The translations under genes and the position numbers were made by a program. This document shows, piece after piece, positions 32,575 through 41,037 of a stretch of 64,000 nt of DNA (the first letter of the stretch is position 1; each line of letters begins with the position of its first letter). Source of the DNA: Verrucomicrobiaceae bacterium. Lineage in GTDB: Bacteria; Verrucomicrobiota; Verrucomicrobiia; Verrucomicrobiales; Verrucomicrobiaceae. The stretch lies in the NCBI GenBank assembly GCA_024232965.1, contig JACKQF010000011.1, positions 29,310-93,309 on the forward strand. Direction: 5' to 3'. The notes beneath the pieces were generated by a model. That model was not told the DNA's origin. It did not search any database and saw only the letters and a list, made by a program, of their open reading frames with translations.

Positions 32575-32607
32575 ACGGGCACCTCGCGAGAGGTGCCCGT
32601 TTCTTTT
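32575..32607. terminator. Bidirectional terminator between dnaA and thrS
   Basis: ACGGGCACCT (32575-32584) and AGGTGCCCGT (32591-32600) make a perfect ten-base stem with a six-base loop. It is followed by TTTCTTTT on the plus strand and by TTTTAGTTTT on the minus strand, so it can end both convergent genes. Confidence 0.93.
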
Positions 32608-32632
32608 GAACCTTATTGTGTTATCAGATGGA

Positions 32633-34591
32633 TCAGAGCCGACGCTCTTTCACTTCTGCGACGAGGTTGGCGATGAATTCAGCGGCAGGTGTCACACCCA
32701 AATCACCACGCTTGCTGTGACGCACAGCGACTGCTCCAGAAGCGGCTTCTTTTTCACCGAGCACGAGCATGTAGGGGATCTTATCCAGTTGTGCATTCCG
32801 GATCTTGGCACCAATCTTGTCTGCGTCTGCATTCAAGGTGTAGCGGATACCGGCGGCCTGGAGTTGGGCTGCAATATCGCGGGCAAAGACCTCGCTTTTT
32901 TCGCTCACGGTCAGGATACGGACCTGCTCTGGTGCTAGCCATGCTGGGAAGTGGCCGGCAAAGTGCTCAATCAGCACCCCGCAGAAACGCTCCATGCTGC
33001 CGAAGGGTGCACGGTGGATCATCACGGGACGGTGAGGGCGATTGTCTGGGCCGACGTAGCTGAGGTCGAAACGTACAGGTAGCACGTAGTCCACCTGAAC
33101 AGTGCCGAGCTGCCACTCGCGGCCGATGACGTCTTTGATGACGAAGTCGATCTTGGGGCCGTAAAACGCCGCCTCTCCGGGTTCCTCGGTGAAGGGGACC
33201 CCGAGCGTCGCGGCGGCTTGGCGGCAGGCGTCTTCGGCCTTATCCCACTTCTCCGGATCGCCAGTGAATTTGCTACTGTCAAGATCACGCAGACCGACGC
33301 GGACGCGGTAGTCATTCATGCCGAGAGTATTCAGCACCACCTTCACCAGAGAGAGGCAGCCGAGCACTTCCGCAGCGACTTGGTCCTCTGTGCAAAAGAG
33401 ATGCGCGTCATCTTGAGTGAACCCGCGCACGCGAGTCATGCCATTGAGTTCGCCGCTCTGTTCCCAGCGATAGACGGTACCAAACTCTGCCAGTCGGACA
33501 GGAAGATCGCGATAGCTGCGTGGTTGGCTATCAAAGATCTTGATGTGATGCGGGCAGTTCATGGGCTTTAGCATGAAGCCATCGAGAAGCTTATCGTCTG
33601 GCAGCACCCGGCTTTCAGGGATGACCTCTGAGCCAACGCGGTCGTTGATCTGCTGGCGCAGTTTGCCTGAGAGTGCGTCGAGGCGTTGCATGATCTCTGC
33701 ACAGGTGCAGCCGGCATCGGCGCACGCTTGCATTGCCTCATTCTCAACGATCGCGCCGAACTGGCTCTCCTTATAGTAGGGGAAGTGGCCGCTGGTCTTG
33801 TAGAGCGCGAGCTTGCCGATGTGCGGGGTGAAGACTTGGTTGTAGCCTTGTTTCCGCAGTTCTTCGCTGATGAATGTCTGGAGTTCGTGACGGATGACTG
33901 CTCCATTCGGTGTCCAGAGAATGAGGCCCTGGCCCACGTCTTCGTCGATGTGGAAGAGCTTCAGTTCCTTGCCGAGGCGGCGGTGATCGCGCTTCTTGGC
34001 TTCTTCGAGCTGCACGAGGTGTTGCGCGAGCTCTTCTTTGGACTCAAAGGCGGTCCCGTAGACGCGCTGGAGCTGGCCCTTCGATTCGTCGCCCATGTAG
34101 AAGGACGCAGAGACGGCCATCAGCTTCACGTTTTTGCACTTGCTGGTGTATCCGACGTGAGGACCCGCACACAGGTCGATGAACTCGCCATTCTTGAAGC
34201 AGGAGATCTCTTCGCCTTCAGGAATCTTGTCGATGAGGTCGATCTTGAAGCGGCTGGGATTGCCGGGGCGGTCTGCGAGGCCACCGAGGCGACCGGACTC
34301 AGCCATAGCGCGGGCTTCTTCCCGGGAAATGACGATGCGTTCGAAGCGCTGATTTTCCTTGGCGATCTTGCGCATCTCGGCCTCGATTTTTTCGAAGTCA
34401 TCCGGTGTGATGCGGTGCTCCTTGAGATCAAAGTCATAGTAGAAGCCGTTCTCGACAGGCGGGCCGTAGGCGAATTGGGCATTGGGCCAGAGGCGCAGGA
34501 TGGCGGTGGCCATCACGTGGGCACAGGAGTGGCGGAGGCGCTCCAGATCAGTCATCTGGGCGCGTTCTTCGAGAGTCTTACGTTCGTTCAT
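32633..34591 (-). CDS. thrS: Threonyl-tRNA synthetase lacking the TGS domain
   Basis: 652 residues. The protein starts almost directly at the editing domain ('RHSCAHVMATAILRLWP'), so the N-terminal TGS domain (~60 residues in E. coli) is missing; an in-frame stop at 34613-34615 excludes a longer form. Editing-site motifs HSCAH and CAGPHV are present. Catalytic zinc ligands lie in 'KPMNCPHH', 'DDAHLF' and 'MIHRAPFGSMERF'. Between 'YYKESQF' and 'LKPMNCP', at about residues 279-335, is an extra ~50-residue helical segment with a cysteine cluster (ACADAGCTCAEI), absent in E. coli ThrS. The C-terminal anticodon-binding domain is complete. It charges tRNA-Thr. Confidence 0.96.
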   Translation of the reverse strand: MNERKTLEERAQMTDLERLRHSCAHVMATAILRLWPNAQFAYGPPVENGFYYDFDLKEHRITPDDFEKIEAEMRKIAKENQRFERIVISREEARAMAESGRLGGLADRPGNPSRFKIDLIDKIPEGEEISCFKNGEFIDLCAGPHVGYTSKCKNVKLMAVSASFYMGDESKGQLQRVYGTAFESKEELAQHLVQLEEAKKRDHRRLGKELKLFHIDEDVGQGLILWTPNGAVIRHELQTFISEELRKQGYNQVFTPHIGKLALYKTSGHFPYYKESQFGAIVENEAMQACADAGCTCAEIMQRLDALSGKLRQQINDRVGSEVIPESRVLPDDKLLDGFMLKPMNCPHHIKIFDSQPRSYRDLPVRLAEFGTVYRWEQSGELNGMTRVRGFTQDDAHLFCTEDQVAAEVLGCLSLVKVVLNTLGMNDYRVRVGLRDLDSSKFTGDPEKWDKAEDACRQAAATLGVPFTEEPGEAAFYGPKIDFVIKDVIGREWQLGTVQVDYVLPVRFDLSYVGPDNRPHRPVMIHRAPFGSMERFCGVLIEHFAGHFPAWLAPEQVRILTVSEKSEVFARDIAAQLQAAGIRYTLNADADKIGAKIRNAQLDKIPYMLVLGEKEAASGAVAVRHSKRGDLGVTPAAEFIANLVAEVKERRL

Positions 34592-34753
34592 AGGATGCGG
34601 GGAAACGGCATTTTACAGCGGTATGGCCCAGCGTCCAAAGGAAGCTCAGGCTTTTTGCACTGTAGTGGTCCCAAAGAGTCTGAATCCATACTCAGTGAAA
34701 TTGATTCGTGAATCTGGTTGATCTTGTGACGGTTGACGTGATGATCGGGTGAC

Positions 34754-35080
34754 ATGAATACTCTTGCCAAAGACGTTGAAATCAAAGGAAGTATCCGTTT
34801 TGCCCAGCAACTCATCGTTGAAGGGAAACTGGAAGGCGAAATCGTTTCCGAAGGTGCACTGACCATCGGTGAAAACGGCTACATCAAGGGCAATATCCAG
34901 AGTGGCACCGTGGTGATTTTTGGCCGCGTCGATGGCGACATTACTTCAAAGGAGCGCTGCGAGGCTAAGTCGACCGCCGTCATCGTTGGCGATATCACTG
35001 CAGGTAGCTTTGCCATCGAAGAAGGCGCGACCTTCCAGGGTCGCTCACGTGTGGGTAAGGTGCCAGCCGTCACGCGGTAA
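34754..35080 (+). CDS. Bactofilin
   Basis: 108 residues made nearly entirely of the bactofilin beta-helix: repeated hydrophobic/Gly turns such as 'IKGSIRFAQQLIVEGKLEGEI', 'GALTIGENGYIKGNI', 'GTVVIFGRVDGDI', 'AVIVGDITAGSFAIEEGATFQG'. Bactofilins polymerise without nucleotide into filaments that position envelope or polarity proteins; in several bacteria they set cell curvature or stalk growth. The N- and C-terminal tails are short. Its 3' end overlaps the convergent AraC gene by 11 bases. A 160-base divergent gap separates it from thrS. Confidence 0.93.
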   Translation: MNTLAKDVEIKGSIRFAQQLIVEGKLEGEIVSEGALTIGENGYIKGNIQSGTVVIFGRVDGDITSKERCEAKSTAVIVGDITAGSFAIEEGATFQGRSRVGKVPAVTR

Positions 35081-35942
35081 TCCTGCGGAGTTGGGCGCGG
35101 TAATCGCGGGGGGAGAGCTTCATGACATCGCGGAAGCGCCGATTAAAGTTGGCCAGATTCCGGTAGCCACAGTCCAGTGCGATGGTGGTGATGTTGAGAC
35201 GTTCGTCCTCAGCCATCAGTCGGCAAGCGCGCCCGATGCGGACTTCGTTCACGTATTCGGGCACCGTCTTGCCAAGTCGGGATTTGAAGAAGCGGCTGAA
35301 GGCTCCCTCGCTAAGGTGGGCAAGTTTTGCCAGCGTCGCACGGTCAATGTCCTCCGTGATCCGTCGATGGATGTAATCGCAGACGCGCTGCATTCGATCG
35401 AGATCGTCTGACTTGAGCGGCGGTTCGTAGCCTGGCGATGCTAGTGGCACCAGATCACGTGAACGTGAGAGGACATCAAGGATGCCAAGCAATCCGACGA
35501 ACCGAGTCAACCCCTGCGCGGCTGCCAGCGAAATCATGCGCTTCGCCACATCGGTGCGGGTGCGTCCAGTGATCTGAAGCCCACGGCTGGCCCGGCGGAG
35601 TAGGCGGACGACGGGTTGCATCTCTGGCTTGCCCATCAGGGTATCGCCAATAGCGTTCTGATCAAATCGGACGATGACTGCGTGCACGCCCTGCGGGTCT
35701 CCTGGTTCCTGATGCCACACGTGGGGGAGATGCTCGCCCAAGAGGACGATGTCGCCATCTGCCAGTGCGCCAATGTGATCGCCTACCACGCGGTGCCCGC
35801 GACTGCGGATAGCTAATGTTAGTTGGAATTCGGGGTGAAAGTGCCAGCGCGTGCCGTAGTCGGGACCGTGCAGTTCTTCGCAGTGAAAAGACTCCCACTC
35901 GCGGTGCGGTACTTTTTCCAGAACTGGCTTGGTCGCTTTCAT
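35070..35942 (-). CDS. AraC-family transcriptional regulator
   Basis: 290 residues. N-terminal cupin-like sensor ('RWHFHPEFQLTLAIRSRGHRVVGDHIGALADGDIVLLG' region, residues about 30-75) and C-terminal double helix-turn-helix ('ATLAKLAHLSEGAFSRFFKSRLGKTVPEYVNEVRIGRACRLM' and 'ITTIALDCGYRNLANFNRRFRDVMKLSPRDYR', about 200-285). The His-rich cupin edge (HFHPE) suggests sugar- or small-molecule-type sensing; the ligand is unknown. Its start overlaps the stop of the YkgJ-like gene by four bases (ATGA), so the two are co-translated. Confidence 0.93.
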   Translation of the reverse strand: MKATKPVLEKVPHREWESFHCEELHGPDYGTRWHFHPEFQLTLAIRSRGHRVVGDHIGALADGDIVLLGEHLPHVWHQEPGDPQGVHAVIVRFDQNAIGDTLMGKPEMQPVVRLLRRASRGLQITGRTRTDVAKRMISLAAAQGLTRFVGLLGILDVLSRSRDLVPLASPGYEPPLKSDDLDRMQRVCDYIHRRITEDIDRATLAKLAHLSEGAFSRFFKSRLGKTVPEYVNEVRIGRACRLMAEDERLNITTIALDCGYRNLANFNRRFRDVMKLSPRDYRAQLRRITA

Positions 35943-36295
35943 GGTGACGGGACCTCAATGGCTTCACACTGCTCCCGCCAACCGGGGAAGCGCCACAGAT
36001 TGGGGAAGCCGGAGCATTGGGCAGGCTTCACGGCCTGAATGCGGCAATGGTTTTTACCGATGAGGAAAAGGCACTCGCCGTTGGGTTTATCGATGATGGA
36101 GAGGCCGGTGCGATTTGCATTCAGTCGGGTGCAGTCGGCGACGAAGTCTGCCTCACTCATTTCGAGGTATTGGGCGATGCTCTTGGTCTCCTCATCCGTG
36201 ATGCGCACATCTCCGGGCCAGCGGCAGCAGTTTCCGCAGCGCTGGCACAGGTATTGCGTGCCTGGGGTGTCAAGTGGAGAAGGTGTGCTCATCAA
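35939..36295 (-). CDS. YkgJ-family cysteine cluster protein
   Basis: 118 residues. 'CQRCGNCCRWPGDVRIT' at the N-terminus and 'CLFLIGKNHCRIQAVKPAQCSGFPNLW' further on give the conserved CxxCxxCC...C...C...C set that binds a metal or Fe-S cluster in the YkgJ (UPF0153) family. Function in the family is not established. It is the upstream member of a coupled pair with the AraC regulator. The start is the first of two consecutive ATG codons. Confidence 0.88.
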   Translation of the reverse strand: MMSTPSPLDTPGTQYLCQRCGNCCRWPGDVRITDEETKSIAQYLEMSEADFVADCTRLNANRTGLSIIDKPNGECLFLIGKNHCRIQAVKPAQCSGFPNLWRFPGWREQCEAIEVPSP

Positions 36296-36386
36296 AACTT
36301 TTCAAGTCGCCAGACCGGCGACAGGGCCTCATAATTGCCGCTATGTCAGCCATGAATCAACCTCTACCCTTCGCAGATCACTCGCG

Positions 36387-37037
36387 ATGAGCCAGCGCTC
36401 CACATTGATCCTGCTCAGCTCCCACGAGTCGCTACCAGCGGCAGTGGAGGAGTGGGCTGCTAGTGAAGACTGGGTGAGGTGGATTTTCAGTGGGATCCGC
36501 GCCCGGATGGAGGTGCTGACGGCTGGCAATGAAGTGTTGCTAACGGAGAGTAGTGTCCGGGTGGCCTGGCGCGATTTTGCGCAGCGCATCTCGGCGCCGG
36601 ATGCGTCCGCATTGATTTACAAACTTTGGCAGGCGGTCCAAAGTGGCGACGCTGAGGCATGGCAGCATTCGGAACGTGCCTGGCACGAATCGAACTCTGC
36701 GCCTGCTGCCTTTCGCAGTATTGAAGCGGGCACGCTGCTGTTTGCCGCAACACGCGGCGCACGCTATCAGGGGGTGCTAGGGCGCATTCGAGGCCTCGTC
36801 GATGAGGGGCAGGCCCGGGGACATCTGCTTCCGGTGTGGCTGGCTGTCGGTAGTTTTTTCCAGCTCGGGCTAGCTCCGATCCTGGCCGAATACCTGCGCC
36901 TTGAATGGGAGATGCTTTCGCGCCGCGTCCCTGGCGGAGTTCTGGAACCGCTGGGGGGGATTGGGCTCACTGCGCTGACCGGCCAGATCGTTCGAGGGGC
37001 AACTGCGGAGAGTGGGCGGCTTTCTTCTGCCATTTAG
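36387..37037 (+). CDS. Helical hypothetical protein
   Basis: 216 residues from ATG 36387 (MSQRSTLILL). The frame is open from 36039, but the upstream part overlaps the YkgJ gene on the other strand and has no protein-like pattern. The product is alpha-helical with several amphipathic or hydrophobic segments ('AFRSIEAGTLLFAAT', 'LLPVWLAVGSFFQLGLAPILAEYL') and a Gly/Leu-rich end. No signal peptide or domain is recognised. The 3' end overlaps YggU (convergent) by four bases. A soluble or peripheral protein of unknown role. Confidence 0.7.
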   Translation: MSQRSTLILLSSHESLPAAVEEWAASEDWVRWIFSGIRARMEVLTAGNEVLLTESSVRVAWRDFAQRISAPDASALIYKLWQAVQSGDAEAWQHSERAWHESNSAPAAFRSIEAGTLLFAATRGARYQGVLGRIRGLVDEGQARGHLLPVWLAVGSFFQLGLAPILAEYLRLEWEMLSRRVPGGVLEPLGGIGLTALTGQIVRGATAESGRLSSAI

Positions 37038-37324
37038 TTTGCCTTGTCGGGCAGTGCGGCGAGGCATTGAGAGGGGATTTCGAGGGTCTTTTGTCGGCTG
37101 GAGGTGCCTCGCAGCAGGGTGATTTGTCCTTTGGGACAGCCAAGCTCGCGACTGAGAAATCGAATGAGTTCGGTGTTAGCCTTGCCATCGACGGGTGGGG
37201 CCTGGAGGCGCACCAGCAGTAGGGGGCGATCTTTTTCATCGATGCCCCAGCCGGTGAATTCGGAGCGTTTCGCGTTGGGGGTGACCTTCACGGTGAGGAG
37301 GGCGCGTTCGTCTGCTGTGGCCAT
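37034..37324 (-). CDS. YggU/DUF167 family protein
   Basis: 96 residues. 'LLTVKVTPNAKRSEFTGW', 'LLVRLQAPPVDGKANTELIRFLSRELG' and 'KGQITLLRGTSSRQKTLEI' are the diagnostic blocks of UPF0235/YggU, a small alpha/beta protein conserved from bacteria to eukaryotes. Its molecular function is unknown. Complete length. It is convergent with the helical hypothetical protein and divergent from htpG (109 bases between starts). Confidence 0.92.
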   Translation of the reverse strand: MATADERALLTVKVTPNAKRSEFTGWGIDEKDRPLLLVRLQAPPVDGKANTELIRFLSRELGCPKGQITLLRGTSSRQKTLEIPSQCLAALPDKAN

Positions 37325-37373
37325 GGAATGCGTCTAGCACGAATACGGATGAAGATCTAGGGCGGGCATCGCT

Positions 37374-37401
37374 TTGACAGATGGAGGCTTTACGCTATGC
37401 T
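37374..37401 (+). promoter_or_regulatory. Sigma70-type promoter for htpG
   Basis: A perfect TTGACA -35 (37374-37379), 16-base spacer and TATGCT -10 (37396-37401) place the start of transcription near 37408, about 26 bases before the htpG ATG. No sigma32-like or CIRCE element is seen. Confidence 0.65.
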
Positions 37402-37433
37402 CCGCCCCCTCAAAAAATATCTATCCTTGAATC

Positions 37434-39287
37434 ATGAGTAATCCCGCACCTACCAAACATGAATTCCAGGCCGAAGTGAAGCAGGTCCTGGATATCGTTA
37501 TCCACTCCCTCTACACAGACCGGGAGATCTTCGTACGCGAGCTCGTTTCAAATGCTGCTGATGCCCTGGAAAAGATGCGCCACACGCAGTTGACCGAGAA
37601 CGATGTCTTCGATGCAAGCAAGCCATTGGAAATCAACATTACGACGGACGAGACCGCTGGTACCCTGACCATCAGTGACACTGGCATCGGGATGACCCGC
37701 GACGAGTTGGTGGAAAATCTCGGCACCATTGCGCATTCCGGGTCCAAAGCCTTTGCTGCTGCGTTGAAGAATGCAGGTAAGGGTGGTGAGGCGCAATTGA
37801 TCGGTCAATTTGGTGTCGGCTTCTACAGCGCTTTCATGGTGGCTGCAGAAGTGAAGGTCTATACGCATTCTTGGCGCAATGAAGGGGAGCACCTGTGTTG
37901 GGTCAGCGATGGTGCTGGCAGTTACACCATCGATGAAGCACCCGGCCAGAGTCGCGGTTCGCGCATTGTGATCGAACTGAAGGAAGACGCCAAAGAATTC
38001 GCCAAGACCAGTCGGCTGCGCGAGATCCTTTCCCGCTACTCGAACTTTGTCAGTTTCCCGATCCTGCTCAATGGCGATCGTGTGAACACGGTGGAGGCTC
38101 TGTGGTTGAAGTCGAAGGAGGACATCAGCGAGGAGCAATACGAGGAGTTCTACAAGTTTGCCTCGCACTCGTTCGACAAGCCGACCTATCGTCTGCACTT
38201 CCAGTCCGAGGTGCCGCTTTCGATCAATGCCTTGCTCTTCCTACCATCGGAAAACATGGAGCTCCTGGGAATGGGGCAGATGGAGCCGGGCGTGGCTTTG
38301 TATTGCAAGAAGGTGCTGATCGATCCTCATCCACACAAGCTACTGCCAGAGTGGATGCGCTTTGTGCGTGGCGTGATCGATAGCGAAGATCTGCCTCTGA
38401 ATATTTCCCGCGAATCGATGCAGGACAGCGCCTTGGTGCGGAAGTTGGGTGATGTGGTCGCGAAGCGACTGCTGAAGTTCCTCGACAAGGAATCGCTGGA
38501 GGATGCGGAGAAATACCGCGCCTTTTACCAAAAGTTCAGCCGCTTCTTGAAAGAAGGTGTCGCAACCGATTTCGACAACCGCAATGCGGTGGCGAAGTTG
38601 CTGCGCTTTCAATCGTCACTCACCGAAGGTGACGAGGCGATCAGTCTGCCTGATTACGTTGGCCGCATGAAGGAAGGGCAGGAGACCATCTACTATCAGG
38701 TGGCTCCATCACGCAGTAGCATCGAGTCCGGTCCGTATGTTGAGGGCTTCAAAGCCCGGGGGATTGAGGTCCTGTATCTTTATGAGGCGATCGATGAGTA
38801 CGTCGTTAGTTCGCTGCGCGAGTTTGACGGCAAGCAGTTGCAGGCCGTCAATTCTGATCAGGTCGATATCGGTGAAGATGCTACCGACGGCGAGGCATTG
38901 AGTGAGTCGGACGCGACTGCCTTGTGCGAATGGATGAAGGAAAAACTGAGCTCTGAGGTCGCATCCGTGCGCGTGGGCAAACGCCTGGTCAGCAGTCCTG
39001 CTCTGGCGCTCACTCCGATGGGTGAGATGACTCCGCAGATGCGCCAGATGCTGCGTGCGATGAATAAGGATGAGGTCGATGCGGTGAAGGTGATTTTGGA
39101 AATCAATCCACGGCATGAGATCGTCCGCAAACTAGCTGCCCAGCGCGAGACGAATCCTGAAGCGGCCCAGTTGATTGCTTCCCAGGTCTTGGACAACGCT
39201 CTGTTGAGCGCTGGTCTGCTGGATGATCCGCAGCGCATGGTCGCTCGGACTCAGGAGATCATGCAAGCTCTGCTGTCAAAGCTCTAG
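37434..39287 (+). CDS. htpG: Molecular chaperone HtpG (Hsp90)
   Basis: 617 residues, typical bacterial length. GHKL ATPase motifs are in place: 'LVSNAADALEKM' (N box), 'DTGIGMTRDEL', 'GQFGVGFYSAFMV', and 'GSRIVIELKEDA'. The middle-domain catalytic segment 'LNISRESMQ' with its Arg is present. The C-terminal dimerisation domain is complete ('ALSESDATALCEWMKEKL'). It is a cytosolic ATP-dependent chaperone acting late in folding, often with DnaK. The gene has its own promoter; the stop is four bases from the end of the convergent 540-residue protein. Confidence 0.98.
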   Translation: MSNPAPTKHEFQAEVKQVLDIVIHSLYTDREIFVRELVSNAADALEKMRHTQLTENDVFDASKPLEINITTDETAGTLTISDTGIGMTRDELVENLGTIAHSGSKAFAAALKNAGKGGEAQLIGQFGVGFYSAFMVAAEVKVYTHSWRNEGEHLCWVSDGAGSYTIDEAPGQSRGSRIVIELKEDAKEFAKTSRLREILSRYSNFVSFPILLNGDRVNTVEALWLKSKEDISEEQYEEFYKFASHSFDKPTYRLHFQSEVPLSINALLFLPSENMELLGMGQMEPGVALYCKKVLIDPHPHKLLPEWMRFVRGVIDSEDLPLNISRESMQDSALVRKLGDVVAKRLLKFLDKESLEDAEKYRAFYQKFSRFLKEGVATDFDNRNAVAKLLRFQSSLTEGDEAISLPDYVGRMKEGQETIYYQVAPSRSSIESGPYVEGFKARGIEVLYLYEAIDEYVVSSLREFDGKQLQAVNSDQVDIGEDATDGEALSESDATALCEWMKEKLSSEVASVRVGKRLVSSPALALTPMGEMTPQMRQMLRAMNKDEVDAVKVILEINPRHEIVRKLAAQRETNPEAAQLIASQVLDNALLSAGLLDDPQRMVARTQEIMQALLSKL

Positions 39288-39291
39288 GCGA

Positions 39292-40914
39292 TCACTGATC
39301 GGTTTTTGCTGACGTCGGTGCTTCGTCAGGCTTCCTCACTTCCAGCACAGGCTCAGTGGCCTGTGCTGGTTTTTGTGTCTTGTCCTCGCCATCTTCGCCC
39401 TCACAGGCGAGGATCAGGATGCCTTGTCGATTCGGAGCGAGATCGCTCCAGCGCACAAGGATCCGCGCCACGTATACACCACCCCAGGCCATCTGGGTGC
39501 TGAAATAGCGCCCAACCGGGGAGTTCTTCGCTGCATAGGCATAGACGCGAGCAGAGTCATTTGGCGAGCCCTGAAAATCGAAGGCGTGGTACTCCTCGCG
39601 CAGCTTTTCGGCCAACTCCAGCCCGTGGCTGCGGCGCAGTCCAGCGTAGAACCAGTGGGCCTCTGCTGGTGGATCTTCAATGAATTGGTGGACGCGATTG
39701 GCGTGGCTTTCTTCAAACATGGGCCAGTGGAGTCGATATCGGCCATCAGCTCCCTTGTTCAGGCGGGCCATCGCTCCGGCGCGGTTGCCTTTGGTGATGA
39801 TTTGAAACAACGGGAAGGGCTCTTTTCCCGGCAACCACAGCGGTGCGATGGGAAAGCGTTTGACGGCCAGCAGCGCGTTGGTTTCTGGGTCCGCAAAGAA
39901 GTTTTCTACTGCGTCGCGATGGTCAGCACCGCCATCAATAAAGGTCAGTCGCTCATCCATCGTCTTGGACTTGAAGACGCCATCCGCGACAGCCTGAGCC
40001 TCCGTTGAGGCGACGACGAGATCGATTTGGCGGGCCGTGGCCTCCTGCCTGGCTGCTTCGACTTCGGCCGGTGGTAGTGCCATCAAACCTGGGGGCAGAC
40101 TGTTGGTTGTAGTCGGCGCCGCGGGGCGGGGGCGGAGAGCTTCCTCCGCGTTTTGTGCCGCAAGGTTGTCTTGCTGAGTCTTCCACCAGTCCCAAATCAA
40201 GTAACCTCCGCCAGCAAGGATGATGAGTGAGAGGAACCACACGGCCAACGTGTTTCCCCATGACATTCCCGGGCCTTGGTTGGGGACAGCGGCAGTCGTT
40301 TCTTGCGGAACAAAGACCGGTAGAACGGCAGGAGTGGTGCGCTGGGGGGGCTGAGAAATACTGGCAAAAGTATCGTGTTCGGTTGCCGCTGCTTCCAGTC
40401 CGTGTCCAGGCCACACCGGTTCTTGTGAGGTCTGTGGGAGGTGGTATTGAGCCTGCCCATCGTCTGGCAAAGCAGGCAGCGGCTGCAATAGTTCACCAGT
40501 GTAGGGGTCCCAGGCGGTGGGTTGCGCTGGTGAGGCGATTGGAGCTGTTGGTTGGGGCTGCGGAGCGACGGGGGGAATCTGCTGTGGCGCGGATGGCTGG
40601 GGAGGCTGCGCGTAGCTTGCTGTCGAAGGCGAAAACCTTTGATGCCCAGGGGCGACGTGTGGCTGCGGCGGCGCTGCGTATATTGGCGCGGCAGGGGCAG
40701 GCGGTGGAGTCGGTTCGGGCGGAGTATGCCGATGGATGACGCGTCTCTGCATCGGCAGCGGGGCGGCACCTTGTCCTCCGAGAGGCCGAAAATGCGACCG
40801 CGATCCGCTGTAGGAGCAATGCGGACAGCTTTCGATGCTTTCTGGACGCGTCTGCATGGCCAGCATCGGATTTCCGCAAGCTGGACAGCGGACGTGCTGT
40901 GGGAGGACGGCCAT
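39292..40914 (-). CDS. Zinc-ribbon, proline-rich, single-span membrane protein
   Basis: 540 residues in four parts. A zinc ribbon (C10-x2-C13, C30-x2-C33) starts the protein. A long Pro/Ala/Gln-rich disordered region follows (50-210; runs of PPQP, APTP). One membrane helix at about 220-243 ('NTLAVWFLSLIILAGGGYLIW') is next. The last ~290 residues are a soluble mixed alpha/beta domain with 'FFADPETNALLAVKRFPIAPLWLPGKEPFPLFQIIT' that I do not recognise. The layout suggests a cytoplasmic sensor-like N-terminus and an extracytoplasmic C-terminus. No partner is evident. The proline content could relate to protein interactions or crossing peptidoglycan. Confidence 0.78.
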   Translation of the reverse strand: MAVLPQHVRCPACGNPMLAMQTRPESIESCPHCSYSGSRSHFRPLGGQGAAPLPMQRRVIHRHTPPEPTPPPAPAAPIYAAPPQPHVAPGHQRFSPSTASYAQPPQPSAPQQIPPVAPQPQPTAPIASPAQPTAWDPYTGELLQPLPALPDDGQAQYHLPQTSQEPVWPGHGLEAAATEHDTFASISQPPQRTTPAVLPVFVPQETTAAVPNQGPGMSWGNTLAVWFLSLIILAGGGYLIWDWWKTQQDNLAAQNAEEALRPRPAAPTTTNSLPPGLMALPPAEVEAARQEATARQIDLVVASTEAQAVADGVFKSKTMDERLTFIDGGADHRDAVENFFADPETNALLAVKRFPIAPLWLPGKEPFPLFQIITKGNRAGAMARLNKGADGRYRLHWPMFEESHANRVHQFIEDPPAEAHWFYAGLRRSHGLELAEKLREEYHAFDFQGSPNDSARVYAYAAKNSPVGRYFSTQMAWGGVYVARILVRWSDLAPNRQGILILACEGEDGEDKTQKPAQATEPVLEVRKPDEAPTSAKTDQ

Positions 40915-41037
40915 CGGGCACTAAACCATACGTCGCCACTTGTGCCACATAAACCTAATTGTCGGTAATCGCCCCACCGACCAAATGCGTCGGTCCTAAT
41001 CAACCAATCCTCTGCTGCTCGCGTGCCCCTAATGTAG

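Noticed and set aside
33686..34711. 341-codon plus-strand frame
   Set aside because: Opposite thrS; valine/leucine-rich shadow with no domain.
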